Notes: generated from the letters alone by a model not told the origin. Counted from the stretch's first letter, positions 17,477 through 26,909 are shown. The stretch is 64,000 bases of DNA from Hymenobacter cheonanensis (GCF_030581075.1 NZ_JAUQSW010000008.1:62001-126000), one strand, 5' to 3'. Translations and numbers: made by a program.

Positions 17477-18181
17477 TCACTGCGCTACATCCAGCACCAA
17501 TAGCAGCGCGTCGTTGCTAAGCGCTTCGATTTCGATCGGCGCGGGGGCCTCCCAGAGGGCTAGCCCGTCGTGTTCGTGCAGCAGCCGGCCCTCGGCCTCG
17601 AAGGCGCCGGCCAGCACAAAGGCGAAAAAAAGCTGGCTGGGCGGCACCGCGTGCGCTACTTCGTGCCGGCCGGCGAAACGGCCCAGGCGCACCGCAAACG
17701 GTAGGCCCGTCCCGGGCGGCAACAGCGGGGCTAGCCGGTTGGCAATGGCCTCGGCACTAAACCCGGCCGCCGCGCCAACGGTCACCTCGTTTGCCTCCGG
17801 GGCGCGCAGCCACACGTGCACGAAGCGGATAACATCGCTGGCAAACGGGTTTTGCAGGTGCAGTGTGCGGCCGGCCGGCAGCGTAAGCACTTGCAGCTGC
17901 TCGGTTTCGACGGGTAGCAGCTGGCCGCCGGGCAGCCGCACCTCCACCACCCCCGTAATGGGTAGCAGCAGCACGTGCGCGGCCTCGGCCACGGGCAGGG
18001 CCAGGGTGGCGCCGCCGGCCAGCAATTCCTCGTTCAGCGCCAGCAGGCGGCCTAGCGGCTCTTTGTGGGCGTGCTGAAATGTGCCAAAACTGAAGGTGCA
18101 GTAGCGCCGGAAGTCGCTGGTTTCGACGAGGCCTCGCTGGTCGGCCAGGAAGATTTTACCGGGCGTCGTCGGGGCGGGCAT
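17477..18181 (-). CDS. Pirin-like bicupin protein (234 aa)
   Basis: The N-terminus GKIFLADQRGLVETSDFRRY and SFGTFQHAHKEPLGRLLALN match a pirin-like subgroup of the cupin superfamily seen in Bacteroidota. The first cupin (about 40-130) holds HVLLLPITGVVEVRLPGGQ and LPAGRTLHLQNPF; the second, weaker one (about 150-234) holds FVLAGAFEAEGRLLHEHDGL. The classical pirin iron ligands are only partly evident, so quercetinase activity should not be assumed. It overlaps the upstream gene 18156-18686 by 26 bp on the same strand, which implies translational coupling. Confidence 0.72.
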   Translation of the reverse strand: MPAPTTPGKIFLADQRGLVETSDFRRYCTFSFGTFQHAHKEPLGRLLALNEELLAGGATLALPVAEAAHVLLLPITGVVEVRLPGGQLLPVETEQLQVLTLPAGRTLHLQNPFASDVIRFVHVWLRAPEANEVTVGAAAGFSAEAIANRLAPLLPPGTGLPFAVRLGRFAGRHEVAHAVPPSQLFFAFVLAGAFEAEGRLLHEHDGLALWEAPAPIEIEALSNDALLLVLDVAQ

Positions 18182-18686
18182 CGGCGGCGGGGGCTAGGAG
18201 GGAATGAATGGCCAGGTAGGGCTGCAGCTGAAACGTGTGCACCACGGCCGGGGCATCGCCAGCCGCTTCGGCCGCGGCAATGAGGTAAGGCCCCACCGTA
18301 TCGTGCCACAGCAGCGGCTCGCTGAAGAAATTGACCGCTACCTGGTGCTTGCCAGGGTCGAGCAGGTCGGAGTTGATGACTTCAAACTGAAACTTATCGA
18401 ACTTCAAAAAGCGCCGGCCCAGGTTATCAAGCACATCGGGCACCACGCCCCCTAGCTGCTGCAAATAGCCGATAATGGCTCCGCTCACGAGGCCGTGCAG
18501 GCGCTCGGCGCCGGGCACGTAGTGCACCAGCTCGCCGAAGGTGCGGTACTTCTTTTCCTGGTTGAAATACTGCGCCTGCATCCGCAGCTCGCGGTAGCTG
18601 TCATCGAGCACCAGCTTGTCCCAGGGCCTAGTGGCGCTGGCGTCGATGATTTTGCGGTAGCAGAGCGTGATGCGGCGGGTAGGCAT
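18156..18686 (-). CDS. Conserved-looking protein of unknown function (176 aa)
   Basis: The ATG at 18686 gives MPTRRITLCYRKIIDASATR. The protein is soluble, with no signal peptide. It has helical stretches (SYRELRMQAQYFNQEKKYRT, RLHGLVSGAIIGYLQQLGG) and a beta-like region (FLKFDKFQFEVINSDLLDPG, KHQVAVNFFSEPLLWHDTVG), and ends in an Ala/Asp-rich tail that overlaps the pirin-like gene by 26 bp. I do not recognise the family. The tight overlap suggests it acts with the pirin-like protein. Confidence 0.6.
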   Translation of the reverse strand: MPTRRITLCYRKIIDASATRPWDKLVLDDSYRELRMQAQYFNQEKKYRTFGELVHYVPGAERLHGLVSGAIIGYLQQLGGVVPDVLDNLGRRFLKFDKFQFEVINSDLLDPGKHQVAVNFFSEPLLWHDTVGPYLIAAAEAAGDAPAVVHTFQLQPYLAIHSLLAPAADARPDDAR

Positions 18687-18705
18687 GGGGCTAGCTAACA
18701 AAAGG

Positions 18706-18792
18706 TGTCATTGCGAGGAGGCACGACGAAGCAATCGCAGTACAATGAGCTATCTGGCTGTGATTGCTTCGTCGTGCCTCCTCGCAATGACA
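18706..18792. repeat. Perfect 31-bp inverted repeat (family C hairpin)
   Basis: The arms 18706-18736 and 18762-18792 are exact reverse complements with a 25-base loop. The arm core is TGTCATTGCGAGGAGGCACG. It lies between two minus-strand genes, 8 bp past the stop of the dioxygenase-like gene. It does not end in a T-run and looks like a dispersed repeat rather than a terminator. Confidence 0.8.
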
Positions 18793-18800
18793 GCCGAAAC

Positions 18801-19535
18801 TCATACCGCAATATTCATCGTGAGCACGAAGCCATCGGTGAGGTTGCCCGTGACGGTGGCAATCTCGATGCCCGCCGTGTCGTCGCTGAATACGCCGTCG
18901 CTCTTGTTGTAGGTGTAGCCACTCATGCCCTTGGCGTAGCCGTTGACGAGGGCTAGTGCCGTGCCCGTGCCCTCGGGGAAGGCAATCTGGGTCACCTTGA
19001 GCGAGGTGCCGCTGGCGTTGTACACGTGCACGTGGATGTGCGTGGCGCGGCCCGAGTACCAGCCCGGAAAAATGCTCGTGAACGTGACCAGGCCGGCCGC
19101 GTCGGTGGTTTGGCGGCCGCGCAAAAAGTGCACGCTCGTGTAGTTGGTGCTCTGCATGCTCGTGCCGCCATACTCCGAGTAGTTGCCCTCGGCGTCGCAG
19201 TGCCAGATATCGACCAGCGCGCCGGCCAGGGCCGCGCAACTGGCGCTACTGCTCGTGATGGTGATTTTGGCGGTCAGCTTGTAGCCCGTTTTGCCATCCG
19301 TGATGTCGGCGCGTACGTAGGAAGCGGGTGTGTGCGTGGGAAACGGCCCCTCAGTTTCGGTGGGCGCCACCGTGCAGTTGGCGCTGCTCGAGCCGCCGGT
19401 GGTGGTAGTGGTGGTGCCGGTAGTAGTGCTGCCCGAGGTGCTGGGCGTCACGGTGTCTTTGCCACAGGCGGCGAGCAGGGCAGGGGCTGAAACAGCACCG
19501 GCTAACAGGCTTTTCAGGAAATACTTACGTTCCAT
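18801..19535 (-). CDS. Intradiol ring-cleavage dioxygenase-like lipoprotein (244 aa)
   Basis: The N-terminus MERKYFLKSLLAGAVSAPAL with LLAAC is a lipoprotein signal, followed by a Thr/Ser/Gly-rich linker (residues about 26-50). The catalytic domain resembles protocatechuate 3,4-dioxygenases: TETEGPFPTH, then GALVDIWHCDAEGNYSEYGG (Tyr ligand region) and FPGWYSGRATHIHVHV (Tyr and two His ligands of the non-haem iron). Intradiol enzymes cleave catechols. Exported homologues are common in Bacteroidota and fungi and may act on secreted aromatics. No other aromatic-degradation gene is adjacent, so the substrate is open. Confidence 0.85.
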   Translation of the reverse strand: MERKYFLKSLLAGAVSAPALLAACGKDTVTPSTSGSTTTGTTTTTTGGSSSANCTVAPTETEGPFPTHTPASYVRADITDGKTGYKLTAKITITSSSASCAALAGALVDIWHCDAEGNYSEYGGTSMQSTNYTSVHFLRGRQTTDAAGLVTFTSIFPGWYSGRATHIHVHVYNASGTSLKVTQIAFPEGTGTALALVNGYAKGMSGYTYNKSDGVFSDDTAGIEIATVTGNLTDGFVLTMNIAV

Positions 19536-19576
19536 GGTCGGGGGCAGGAAAGATGGAGGCGAAATGAATAACTGCC

Positions 19577-21895
19577 TCAAAGCTCTCCGTGCTGCCCCTT
19601 TACGTTGCTTTGCAATCGCTTAGCCAGCCGCTTCACTCGACGGATAGCGCCGTGCAGCCACCGGCCGGGCCCGCGCCTGGCCGGCGGCGGCGCGGCGGCG
19701 GCGGTAGCCGGCTGGCTAGGGGCATCGGTGCGCGAGGGCAGGGGGGTGCCGCCCCCCGCCTGCCCGTACTTATCGGCCAGCTTTTTGGGCACCCCCACGC
19801 TGTGCAGAAAGCCCACAATGAGGCCCTGCCGCCAGGCGGTGAACACCGAAAACTCCAGCTCGCGGGGCGTCTGAATAGCGCCCACCACAAAGCGGCCGCC
19901 GGGCCGGGGGTTTTGGTCGCGCACCACCACATTGACCAGCCCGCTCTTGATGCGCCCGAAAAAGGTTTTCTTGACCTCGCCCTCCTGGTAGCCCAGAAAA
20001 TTGAGGCGCAGGTTGGTGTAGCGCGCCCGCACCGTGCCGCTGATGCGCTGGCGGTCAAGGTATTCGTCGAAGTCGATGCGCTGGGCGCGGCCGCTCTTGA
20101 AATTCACCAGGCGCGTGGGCGTCAGAATGGGGTTCAGAATGCTGAACGGCGCCGCCCCAAAGCTGCCGCGCAGGTGCTGGCGGCCGCGCGGGTCGAGCAG
20201 CGAGGTAGTAAGCTGCACCTCGGCCCGGCACGCGTTCTGCAAGTAGCCCGAGGCCGTGCCGGTGAGCGGGTGCGCCAGGCTCATGCGGCCAGGGTCGTTG
20301 CTCACGTTGCGCAGCGTAGCATTCAGCCGGTTGATACTGAACGTGCCCACCAGCGGCGTGCGGGCGCTGCGGTAGCGTGCTTCAATAGTGCCATTGCGCA
20401 GGTCGAGCTGGCGCACATCGAGGTGGGCCCGCACGTGGCGCATGTTCTCGGGCGTGAGGTACGACGGATGGTGGTTGATGGGCCCACGCCCATCGCTGCT
20501 GGCCAGCAGATACGGCCGCTCGGCAATGACGCGGGCAATGTGCACGTGGCTGTTGGCCGATAGCTGCCGGAAATCGAAGCCCTGGGCCCGCAGTTCATCC
20601 ATGCGCACCGTGAGCTGCGTGCTCTGGTAGCCGCTGCGCTGGTTAAGTTGCGCCGGGCTGAGAGTGGGGCGCAGGGCTAGCGTGGTCAGGCGCAGGGCCT
20701 GGTGGTCGGTATCCACAAACGCGTGCTCGATGCTGGCCGGGTAGAGCGGCGCGGCAAACGTGGCCGTGAGCCGGCCGGTGTGGCCCGTCCAGCCCTGGGC
20801 GTACAGCACGCGGCGCGCCGGGGCCTGCTGCGAAGTAGAATCGATGCGCAGGCCCCTGGCCACGCCAACTACGTGGCGCACCGCCGGCGCCTCCTGCACA
20901 CCCACCACGGCCAGGTAGCCATCGTCGATGGCTAGCTGCCGCACATCGGCCCGCCGAAACACCGGCCGCAACAGCTGCCACAGCGGCGGCGGCGCCTGGG
21001 CTGGCGGCCGAAACGTGAGGCGCGGCTGGCTGAGCCGCACCGAATCGGCGCGCAGGCGGTGCTGGTGCTGCCAGGTAGCGGCGCGCAAACCCACCATGCG
21101 CACGCGGGGCATGGTAAAAAACACCCGCACGGCCCCCGGCTTGCCCTGGCCGGGCGCGGGCGGCACAATGCGCAGCGAGTCGAGCCCTAGCTGCTGCCGG
21201 GTACTCGAAAAATCAACTATATGTGCCGCAATGGTGTGCCCGCCCAGCCGCCCCACCGGCCCGCGTAGCAAGGCTTGCCAGCTGGCGGCAAAAGCCAGGC
21301 GCTGCGTATCGGCTGCGCCGGCCGGAGTAAATAAGAGGTCGCGGGCGCTTATCTGGCCATCGGCCAGCTCGCCTATGGGGGCAGCAGCCGGCCCAACGTG
21401 CCCGCCTACGTGGCGCAAAGCCACATAGCCCAGCCGCAACGGCCGCTGCTGGTACAGCGGCGGGCCAGGGTGCGGCGCGGGCCGCCGGGCCAGGGCCGCC
21501 ACCTCAAGGCGCAGCGAATCGAGGGTGAGGCTATCGATGGGCACAGTGCGGCCGCGCAGCAGGGCGAGCAGGCCCACGCCGCTCAGGTCGAGGCTAGCCA
21601 GCCGGGCCGTGAGGCGGGGTAGCGTATCGGCCAGGTTGGCAGTAGTGGGGCGTAGGCGCAGGCCGTCCAGGTGCAGGCTGCGGGCTAGCAGCCGGGTGCG
21701 CAGGCTAGCCACCGACAGGGTATACTGCCCGTGCGTTTGGGTAGCTACCTGCGCTTCGAGCTTGCCGCGCAGCCAGGGGTCGAGCCCCCATTTCAGCCAG
21801 GCCAGCGCGGCTAGTAGCAGCACGGCCAGGCCGAGCAAAACCCATCGGCCCCAGTGGCCAGGCTGGGTGGTAGAAGGGGTAGGGGAATCGGGCAC
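19577..21895 (-). CDS. Large AsmA/DUF748-like membrane-anchored protein (about 772 aa)
   Basis: One N-terminal membrane helix (GRWVLLGLAVLLLAALAWLKW) is followed by about 700 residues of repeated beta-strand-rich segments with a strong alternating pattern (SLHLDGLRLRPTTANLADTL, SLTLDSLRLEVAALARRP, DLRNGTIEARYRSARTPLVG) and a C-terminal stretch, FFGRIKSGLVNVVVRDQNPR. This is the look of AsmA/TamB-like proteins that bridge the periplasm and move lipids or help outer-membrane assembly. The start is uncertain: a GTG at 21895 (MPDSPTPSTTQ...) is preferred, with a TTG at 21955 also in frame. There is no ATG near the helix. It is divergent from the propeller lipoprotein at 22014. Confidence 0.7.
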   Translation of the reverse strand: MPDSPTPSTTQPGHWGRWVLLGLAVLLLAALAWLKWGLDPWLRGKLEAQVATQTHGQYTLSVASLRTRLLARSLHLDGLRLRPTTANLADTLPRLTARLASLDLSGVGLLALLRGRTVPIDSLTLDSLRLEVAALARRPAPHPGPPLYQQRPLRLGYVALRHVGGHVGPAAAPIGELADGQISARDLLFTPAGAADTQRLAFAASWQALLRGPVGRLGGHTIAAHIVDFSSTRQQLGLDSLRIVPPAPGQGKPGAVRVFFTMPRVRMVGLRAATWQHQHRLRADSVRLSQPRLTFRPPAQAPPPLWQLLRPVFRRADVRQLAIDDGYLAVVGVQEAPAVRHVVGVARGLRIDSTSQQAPARRVLYAQGWTGHTGRLTATFAAPLYPASIEHAFVDTDHQALRLTTLALRPTLSPAQLNQRSGYQSTQLTVRMDELRAQGFDFRQLSANSHVHIARVIAERPYLLASSDGRGPINHHPSYLTPENMRHVRAHLDVRQLDLRNGTIEARYRSARTPLVGTFSINRLNATLRNVSNDPGRMSLAHPLTGTASGYLQNACRAEVQLTTSLLDPRGRQHLRGSFGAAPFSILNPILTPTRLVNFKSGRAQRIDFDEYLDRQRISGTVRARYTNLRLNFLGYQEGEVKKTFFGRIKSGLVNVVVRDQNPRPGGRFVVGAIQTPRELEFSVFTAWRQGLIVGFLHSVGVPKKLADKYGQAGGGTPLPSRTDAPSQPATAAAAPPPARRGPGRWLHGAIRRVKRLAKRLQSNVKGQHGEL

Positions 21896-22013
21896 GGCAA
21901 TAAGCTTAAGCGTTGCTAACGGCAAAGCCCCGGGGCAGGGTTGTGCCGGCCCCAACCCTGCCCCCCCGCGAACGTACAGCAGCCAGCTTCATTTTTACCT
22001 TAGTTTTTAGCGT

Positions 22014-23132
22014 ATGCGTTCTTCTTATGTTGCGGCCCGCGCTGGGGTTGGGTTGTTGCTACTAGTGGCCGGTGGGTGTAAAAAAGACAGCGATACAGGC
22101 GCCAGCGCCACGCTGCCCGCGTACATCAAATTTGTGCAGCCAAATCTATATCCCGAAGGTACACAGTACGATAGCCAGAGTGGCCGCTTTTTGGTAAGCT
22201 CCGAAACGACGGGTAGTATTGGCCAGGTAACGGGCGATATTGCCGCAACGGATACCACCAATACGGGTACCTATACCATCTTTGCCGACAACGACCAGCT
22301 GATTTCGACTATTGGCCTCAACCTCGATGCTTCGCGCAACCGCCTGCTGGCCGCCGTGTCCGACCCCGGTTATAATAAAGACCGCACCAAGGATGCTACG
22401 AAGAACAAGCTAGCGGCCACGGCTATTTTCGACCGCAGTACCGGCACGCTAATGGACTTTATAAATCTCAGTGCCGTGTCGCCAAGCACCTATACCGCTC
22501 ACTTTGCCAACGACATCGCCATCGATGCGCAGGGCAATGCGTATGTAACCGACAGCTACGCGCCCATTATTTATAAAATTGCCTTCGCCGGGGGCAAGGG
22601 CACTGCCTCGGTATGGCTCAGCAGCAGCGCGCTGAGTGCGCCGGCTGGCAAATTTGGCCTCAATGGCATCGTATACCACCCTAGCGGCTACCTGCTGGTA
22701 GCCAAGTCGGACGAGGGCAAGCTGCTTAAAATTCCGGTTACTACCGTGCCCGGCTCTACGGCCGCGGCTACTACCACCGTACCAGGCACCCTTACTACCG
22801 TGGCCCTGCCTGCCGGCCTCGACCTAAGCGGCGACGATGGCCTGCAGCTGCTCGATAATACCAACCTGCTTGTGGTGTGCAATGCCCAGGGTAAAGTGTA
22901 TAAAGTGACTACGGCCGATGATTTTGGCAGTGTTACTACCACCGGCACCAACAATGTTGCTACCGGCGGCACATCGCCTTATCCTACCACGCTAGCCCGG
23001 CGCACGGCCAGCGGCCCCGGTATCAGCACGGCCGTTAGCGCAAGCTATGTGCTCTATTCGCACCTGAATGCGCTGCAAGCATCCCAGAACCCGCCCGTGA
23101 CCACCTTCAGAATTCAAAAACTTAGTTTATAA
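22014..23132 (+). CDS. SMP-30-like beta-propeller lipoprotein (372 aa)
   Basis: The signal ends in VAGGCKK (lipobox AGGC), so the protein is lipidated. The rest is a repeating NHL/SMP-30-like propeller: YPEGTQYDSQSGRFLVSSET, FANDIAIDAQGNAYVTDSYA, FGLNGIVYHPSGYLLVAKSD and DDGLQLLDNTNLLVVCNAQG. Such proteins are often lactonases or binding scaffolds, but the metal ligands of gluconolactonase are not clear by eye. It is divergent from the AsmA-like gene, with 118 bp between the start codons. Confidence 0.75.
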   Translation: MRSSYVAARAGVGLLLLVAGGCKKDSDTGASATLPAYIKFVQPNLYPEGTQYDSQSGRFLVSSETTGSIGQVTGDIAATDTTNTGTYTIFADNDQLISTIGLNLDASRNRLLAAVSDPGYNKDRTKDATKNKLAATAIFDRSTGTLMDFINLSAVSPSTYTAHFANDIAIDAQGNAYVTDSYAPIIYKIAFAGGKGTASVWLSSSALSAPAGKFGLNGIVYHPSGYLLVAKSDEGKLLKIPVTTVPGSTAAATTTVPGTLTTVALPAGLDLSGDDGLQLLDNTNLLVVCNAQGKVYKVTTADDFGSVTTTGTNNVATGGTSPYPTTLARRTASGPGISTAVSASYVLYSHLNALQASQNPPVTTFRIQKLSL

Positions 23133-23245
23133 GCAATGTTGCCGGGCGCCCGCGCTGCGCCCAACAACCGCCCGGGCCAGTAGCTTTAGACCCGAAAGCG
23201 TAGGCTAGCCCTACGCCGTGCCTTTTCCGCCTTGTTTTTCGCCTC

Positions 23246-23782
23246 ATGCTCGCCATTACCTCGCTGCTGCCTTCGCCGGCTTCCGACCATATCAATGCCC
23301 TCATCAAGAGCCTGGAAAAGGAATTCGGCCTGACCGATGTGCAGGCCACCCCCGAGCCGCACCTCACCTACCAGATAGTGGAGCCCGCCGACCTGGAGCT
23401 GCTCAAGCAGGGCCTGCACGAGATAGCCCGCACCACCAAAACCTTTGTGGCGCACACCACCGGGCTAGGCATGTTCCCGGGCGATAACCCCGTGATTCAC
23501 ATTCCGGTACTGCGCTCCGACGACCTCAACCAGCTGCACCACCGGGTGCTGGAGCTGGCCGCCCCGCTCTGCTCGCGCACCGACAAGTTCAGCGCCCCCG
23601 ACCTGTGGCTGCCCCACGTGTCGCTGGCCCTGCACGATACCACCCCCGAGCTGCTAGGCCCCGTGCTCCAGTTCCTGAACAACCAGACTTTCAACCTGGA
23701 ACTCGAAATCAGCAACCTCACTATTCTGCGCCCCGAGGGCGACATGTTTGTGCGCGAGGTGGTGTTTGAGTTTGGGCAGTAA
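23246..23782 (+). CDS. 2H phosphoesterase / 2'-5' RNA ligase-like protein (178 aa)
   Basis: The two HxT/S signature motifs of the 2H superfamily are visible about 90 residues apart: PHLTYQIV (His39) and PHVSLAL. The length is normal for the LigT/CPDase group. The N-terminus (LPSPASDHINALIKSLEKEF) and the strand FVAHTTGLGMFPG also fit. In the second motif Ser replaces Thr, which is common. It may hydrolyse cyclic phosphodiesters in RNA or nucleotide metabolism; the precise substrate is unknown. It stands between the propeller lipoprotein and a family-A hairpin. Confidence 0.82.
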   Translation: MLAITSLLPSPASDHINALIKSLEKEFGLTDVQATPEPHLTYQIVEPADLELLKQGLHEIARTTKTFVAHTTGLGMFPGDNPVIHIPVLRSDDLNQLHHRVLELAAPLCSRTDKFSAPDLWLPHVSLALHDTTPELLGPVLQFLNNQTFNLELEISNLTILRPEGDMFVREVVFEFGQ

Positions 23783-23820
23783 GGCAGCAATAGGAAGACG
23801 TTCTTTTGTCTTAATAAGAC

Positions 23821-23907
23821 GTCCGTCATGCTGAGCTTGCCGAAGCATCTCTACCGCACCGTTCAACGATGCGGCCAAGATGCTTCGGCAAGCTCAGCAT
23901 GACGGAC
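23821..23907. repeat. Long intergenic hairpin, family A (copy 2, perfect 30-bp arms)
   Basis: The arms 23821-23850 and 23878-23907 are exact reverse complements over 30 bases around a 27-base loop. The arm contains TGCTGAGCTTGCCGAAGCAT, nearly the same as in the copy at 8606. It lies between convergent genes (stops at 23782 and 23925). Confidence 0.85.
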
Positions 23908-23924
23908 GCTTTAGTTTAGCCGGC

Positions 23925-26909
23925 CTAGCGGTTCAGAATCGTTTTGTTGCGGTTCAGCTTCAGGTCTTGCAACAGGCTGCTTTTAGCGGCGATGGTGAAA
24001 TTGTAGCCCCGGTAGGGCCCCACGGGTATCCAGAGGCCCGAAATCTGCCAGCAGTGCAGGTCGCGGTAAAAGTTGACGGTGGGGTACACGAAGGTATTGT
24101 TCACCAAATCGTAGTTGAGGCTGGTGCTCAGGCGCAGGTTAGGCGTGAGCTTAACCGAGCCGCTGGCCGTGATGGAGTTGCCCGAGAGCAGCGGCACGAA
24201 GCCATACAGCGTGGGCCGGATGGGCGCCCCGGCCGTGGTATACGAAGCCGTGTAGCTCACCGTGGCCTCCCACGGAATGTCGAAGTCAATGTAGTCGGCA
24301 TACACCTGCTGTTGCAGCGGCGAGCCCAGCACCGGGTCGTTGCTAGGGGCCACGGCGCGCGGAATGTTAGCCTTGCTCTTGGGCCGGGCCGCCGGGTTGA
24401 ACTGGTAGCCCAGGCTGAGGTTGGCATTGAGCAGGCGGGCTAGCCTGAATTTGCTCTGCTCGAACAGGTAGCGGTTGATGAGGCGGCCCGTCGAGTCGCG
24501 CTGGTAGAAGCTGAAGGCGCTGCTAATCACCACGTTCAGCTTTTTGGCTACCTGCACGCGGTAGCCCAGGTTGAGGCTGGAAAGCTTGAGCGAGTCGGCA
24601 GCAAAGTTGTAGGCCAGGGCCAGGTCGATGCCGTCGGCCAGGCTCACTTTTTTGTACGGGTCGGTGCCGGTAGTGTCGCGGTTGTTGCGCACCTTCATCT
24701 CAATCTGGTTCTGCACCGTGAAGGCCACCTGGCTCACCTTGGCGCTGCTCGGCACGCCATACACGCCCTGGTAGCGCGAAAACTGACGCGGGTCGAGAAT
24801 GCGGCTACTATAGGCCGATTGCAGCGAGGTGAAATTATTCAGCTCCCCACCCACAAATACCTCGTTGGGATTTTTCGAAAGGTCAGGCGAGAAGGCGTAG
24901 CTGATGCTAGGGGCCACTTTGTGGCGAATGGCCTTCACGTAATGGTCGCCCTTAAACTGCACCGTGCCGTAGAAATTGGTGCTAGCCGAGATATTGCCCG
25001 AGTACGAATACGCCCGCTCGAAGCTCGGCGAAATGGTATCGACCTTCACGGCTCGCACGCGGGGCAGGTAGCTGTACTGCAGGCGCTGTAGGTACCAGGT
25101 TTCGCCATAATTAATAGAGGGCTGCACCTGAATGTGGCGGGCTAGCAGGGCAAACCCGGGCAGCGTAATCTGGAACTGATGCTGCAAGCCGTTCTGGGCA
25201 TTGCGCAGCAGCCGGCCAGCGTTGGCAAAGCTCACCGGGATGTTGTAGGCCGTGGTGCTGCCCCCTAGCAGGGGCACATCGGCGGCCAGCGAGCGGGCCG
25301 GTACCAGGCTGCTGATGCGGTTTTGGGCCACCAGGTTGTAGCTCACGGCAAACTGCTCGTACCAGGCCCCCTTGGCCTGCTTGGTAAACAATTGGTACGG
25401 GTACTGCCGCGCCAGGCCCAGGTTGAAGTTGGGCAGCGTGAAATCCATCACGCCGGTTTGCACGTTCTGGCTCTGCGAGAGCTGAATGGCGTAGTTAAGC
25501 GGCAGCCGGCGCGAGGTTTTGCTGTAGCTGATGGTCGAGTTGAACGTGGCCGACAGCAGCTGCCGCGCATTGAGCGTATTCACGCGGTTATACGACGAGC
25601 TACCCGCCTGCACGCTGGCCGAAAACACGCCGCCGCCGGGCAGCGGGGTGGGCGAGTGGCTCCAGCTTATCCAAAAGGTATTCACCGAGTTGGAGTAGAG
25701 GTAATCCGAGTTCGCAGTCGTTGTCGTGGTGAGAATAGGCGACACCGGCGCGTTGGCATAGGTGAAGCGGAAGCTGCCCTGGTACTTGTAGCGCTTGCGG
25801 TAGGTAAGCTCGGTGCCAATGCCGTAGCCGCCGATGCGGTCGGCATTGCCGGCGTAAAAGTCGCCGGTCACGCGCAGGCCAATGTAGTCGTTGGGCGCCC
25901 AGTAATAGCCGCCGTTGGTGAGCGAGTAGCCCCGCTGCTGGCCCTGCCCAAACGTGGGGATAATAAAGCCCGACCCGCGCCCCGCGTGCGGCGTAGGAAA
26001 GTAGCCAAACGGCAGCCCGATGGGCAGCGGCACGTCGGCAATAACCATGTGAAACGGCCCGGTAATCACCTTCTGGCCCGGTATCACCTTCATCTTGCCC
26101 GCCTCGATGTAGAAGTGCGGGTGCTCCAGATTGCAGGTGGTGTAGCGGCCGTGCAGGCCGTAGAAGTCGTTGTCGGGCAGCTTTTTCACCACCTCGGCGT
26201 GGATGTAGCCCTCGCCCTGCTGGGTTACTACCTCCGCAATTTTGCCCTTCTTGGTTTTGAAGTTGTAGTTGATGTTGCCCGCCGAATACGTGCCCGCCTC
26301 ATCCTTGAAGAGCGGCAGGTCGGCCATCTTGTGCTTCACCGTGTCGCGGCGGCCCACGGCCTGCACCGTGTTGGTGCCGTAGTTGAGGGTAATGAGCGCC
26401 GCCTTCAGGCTCATCTTGCCGTAGTCCACGTTGGCTTTGTTGTAGAGCTTGGCAATCTTGGTCGTCACGTCGAACTGAATGGAGTCCTTGGCGGCGTATT
26501 TCACGGTGGTTTCGACCTGGCTGCGGCGCTTCAGAATCACTACGTTCAGCGAGTCGCGCACGCGGCGGCTGGTGTCGGCCAGCAGGCCGGTGCTGTCGGG
26601 GGTGAGGCTAGGGGCCGGCCGGCGCGACACGCCGGGCACGGCGGGCTGGCCGATGTTTTTTTCGCCCGGCGGCGGCGGGCTCTGCGGCGCGTTGCGGTCG
26701 TAGTTGAGGTTGCGCACCGGCTGGGTGGGCACCGAGCCGGCCCGGCGGGTATTGGCGCGGGTCGAGTCGGTGGTGGTCTGGGCGTGGGCGGCCAGCCCGC
26801 CGCCCAGCAGCCAGAAGCACAGGCCCACTAGACCCGCCAGCGCCCCGCGCCGAAGGCCAAAAACACCCGAAAAGAGAACGTTGGAGAAAAGCAAATTTAA
26901 TAAAGCCAC
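23925..26909 (-). CDS. lptD: LPS-assembly outer-membrane protein, Bacteroidota LptD type (994 aa)
   Basis: The signal peptide (GALAGLVGLCFWLLGGGLAA HAQ) is followed by an OstA/LptA-like jelly-roll (about 140-260: ETTVKYAAKDSIQFDVTTK, LYNKANVDYGKMSLKAALIT, LKAALITLNYGTNTVQAVG) and a C-terminal beta-barrel of about 650 residues, with FHMVIADVPLPIGLPFGYFP and many alternating aromatic strands. LptD inserts lipopolysaccharide into the outer leaflet with LptE. The start used is GTG at 26909, after a clear promoter; no ATG fits. It is divergent from the amidase gene and, with mlaD, makes an envelope-biogenesis block. Confidence 0.88.
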   Translation of the reverse strand: MALLNLLFSNVLFSGVFGLRRGALAGLVGLCFWLLGGGLAAHAQTTTDSTRANTRRAGSVPTQPVRNLNYDRNAPQSPPPPGEKNIGQPAVPGVSRRPAPSLTPDSTGLLADTSRRVRDSLNVVILKRRSQVETTVKYAAKDSIQFDVTTKIAKLYNKANVDYGKMSLKAALITLNYGTNTVQAVGRRDTVKHKMADLPLFKDEAGTYSAGNINYNFKTKKGKIAEVVTQQGEGYIHAEVVKKLPDNDFYGLHGRYTTCNLEHPHFYIEAGKMKVIPGQKVITGPFHMVIADVPLPIGLPFGYFPTPHAGRGSGFIIPTFGQGQQRGYSLTNGGYYWAPNDYIGLRVTGDFYAGNADRIGGYGIGTELTYRKRYKYQGSFRFTYANAPVSPILTTTTTANSDYLYSNSVNTFWISWSHSPTPLPGGGVFSASVQAGSSSYNRVNTLNARQLLSATFNSTISYSKTSRRLPLNYAIQLSQSQNVQTGVMDFTLPNFNLGLARQYPYQLFTKQAKGAWYEQFAVSYNLVAQNRISSLVPARSLAADVPLLGGSTTAYNIPVSFANAGRLLRNAQNGLQHQFQITLPGFALLARHIQVQPSINYGETWYLQRLQYSYLPRVRAVKVDTISPSFERAYSYSGNISASTNFYGTVQFKGDHYVKAIRHKVAPSISYAFSPDLSKNPNEVFVGGELNNFTSLQSAYSSRILDPRQFSRYQGVYGVPSSAKVSQVAFTVQNQIEMKVRNNRDTTGTDPYKKVSLADGIDLALAYNFAADSLKLSSLNLGYRVQVAKKLNVVISSAFSFYQRDSTGRLINRYLFEQSKFRLARLLNANLSLGYQFNPAARPKSKANIPRAVAPSNDPVLGSPLQQQVYADYIDFDIPWEATVSYTASYTTAGAPIRPTLYGFVPLLSGNSITASGSVKLTPNLRLSTSLNYDLVNNTFVYPTVNFYRDLHCWQISGLWIPVGPYRGYNFTIAAKSSLLQDLKLNRNKTILNR

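Noticed and set aside
25323..26831. Long open frame (about 500 codons) opposite lptD on the plus strand
   Set aside because: It mirrors the lptD frame in GC-rich DNA, has Arg/Gly/Val/His-biased composition and no domain, signal peptide or promoter; lptD has all of these.
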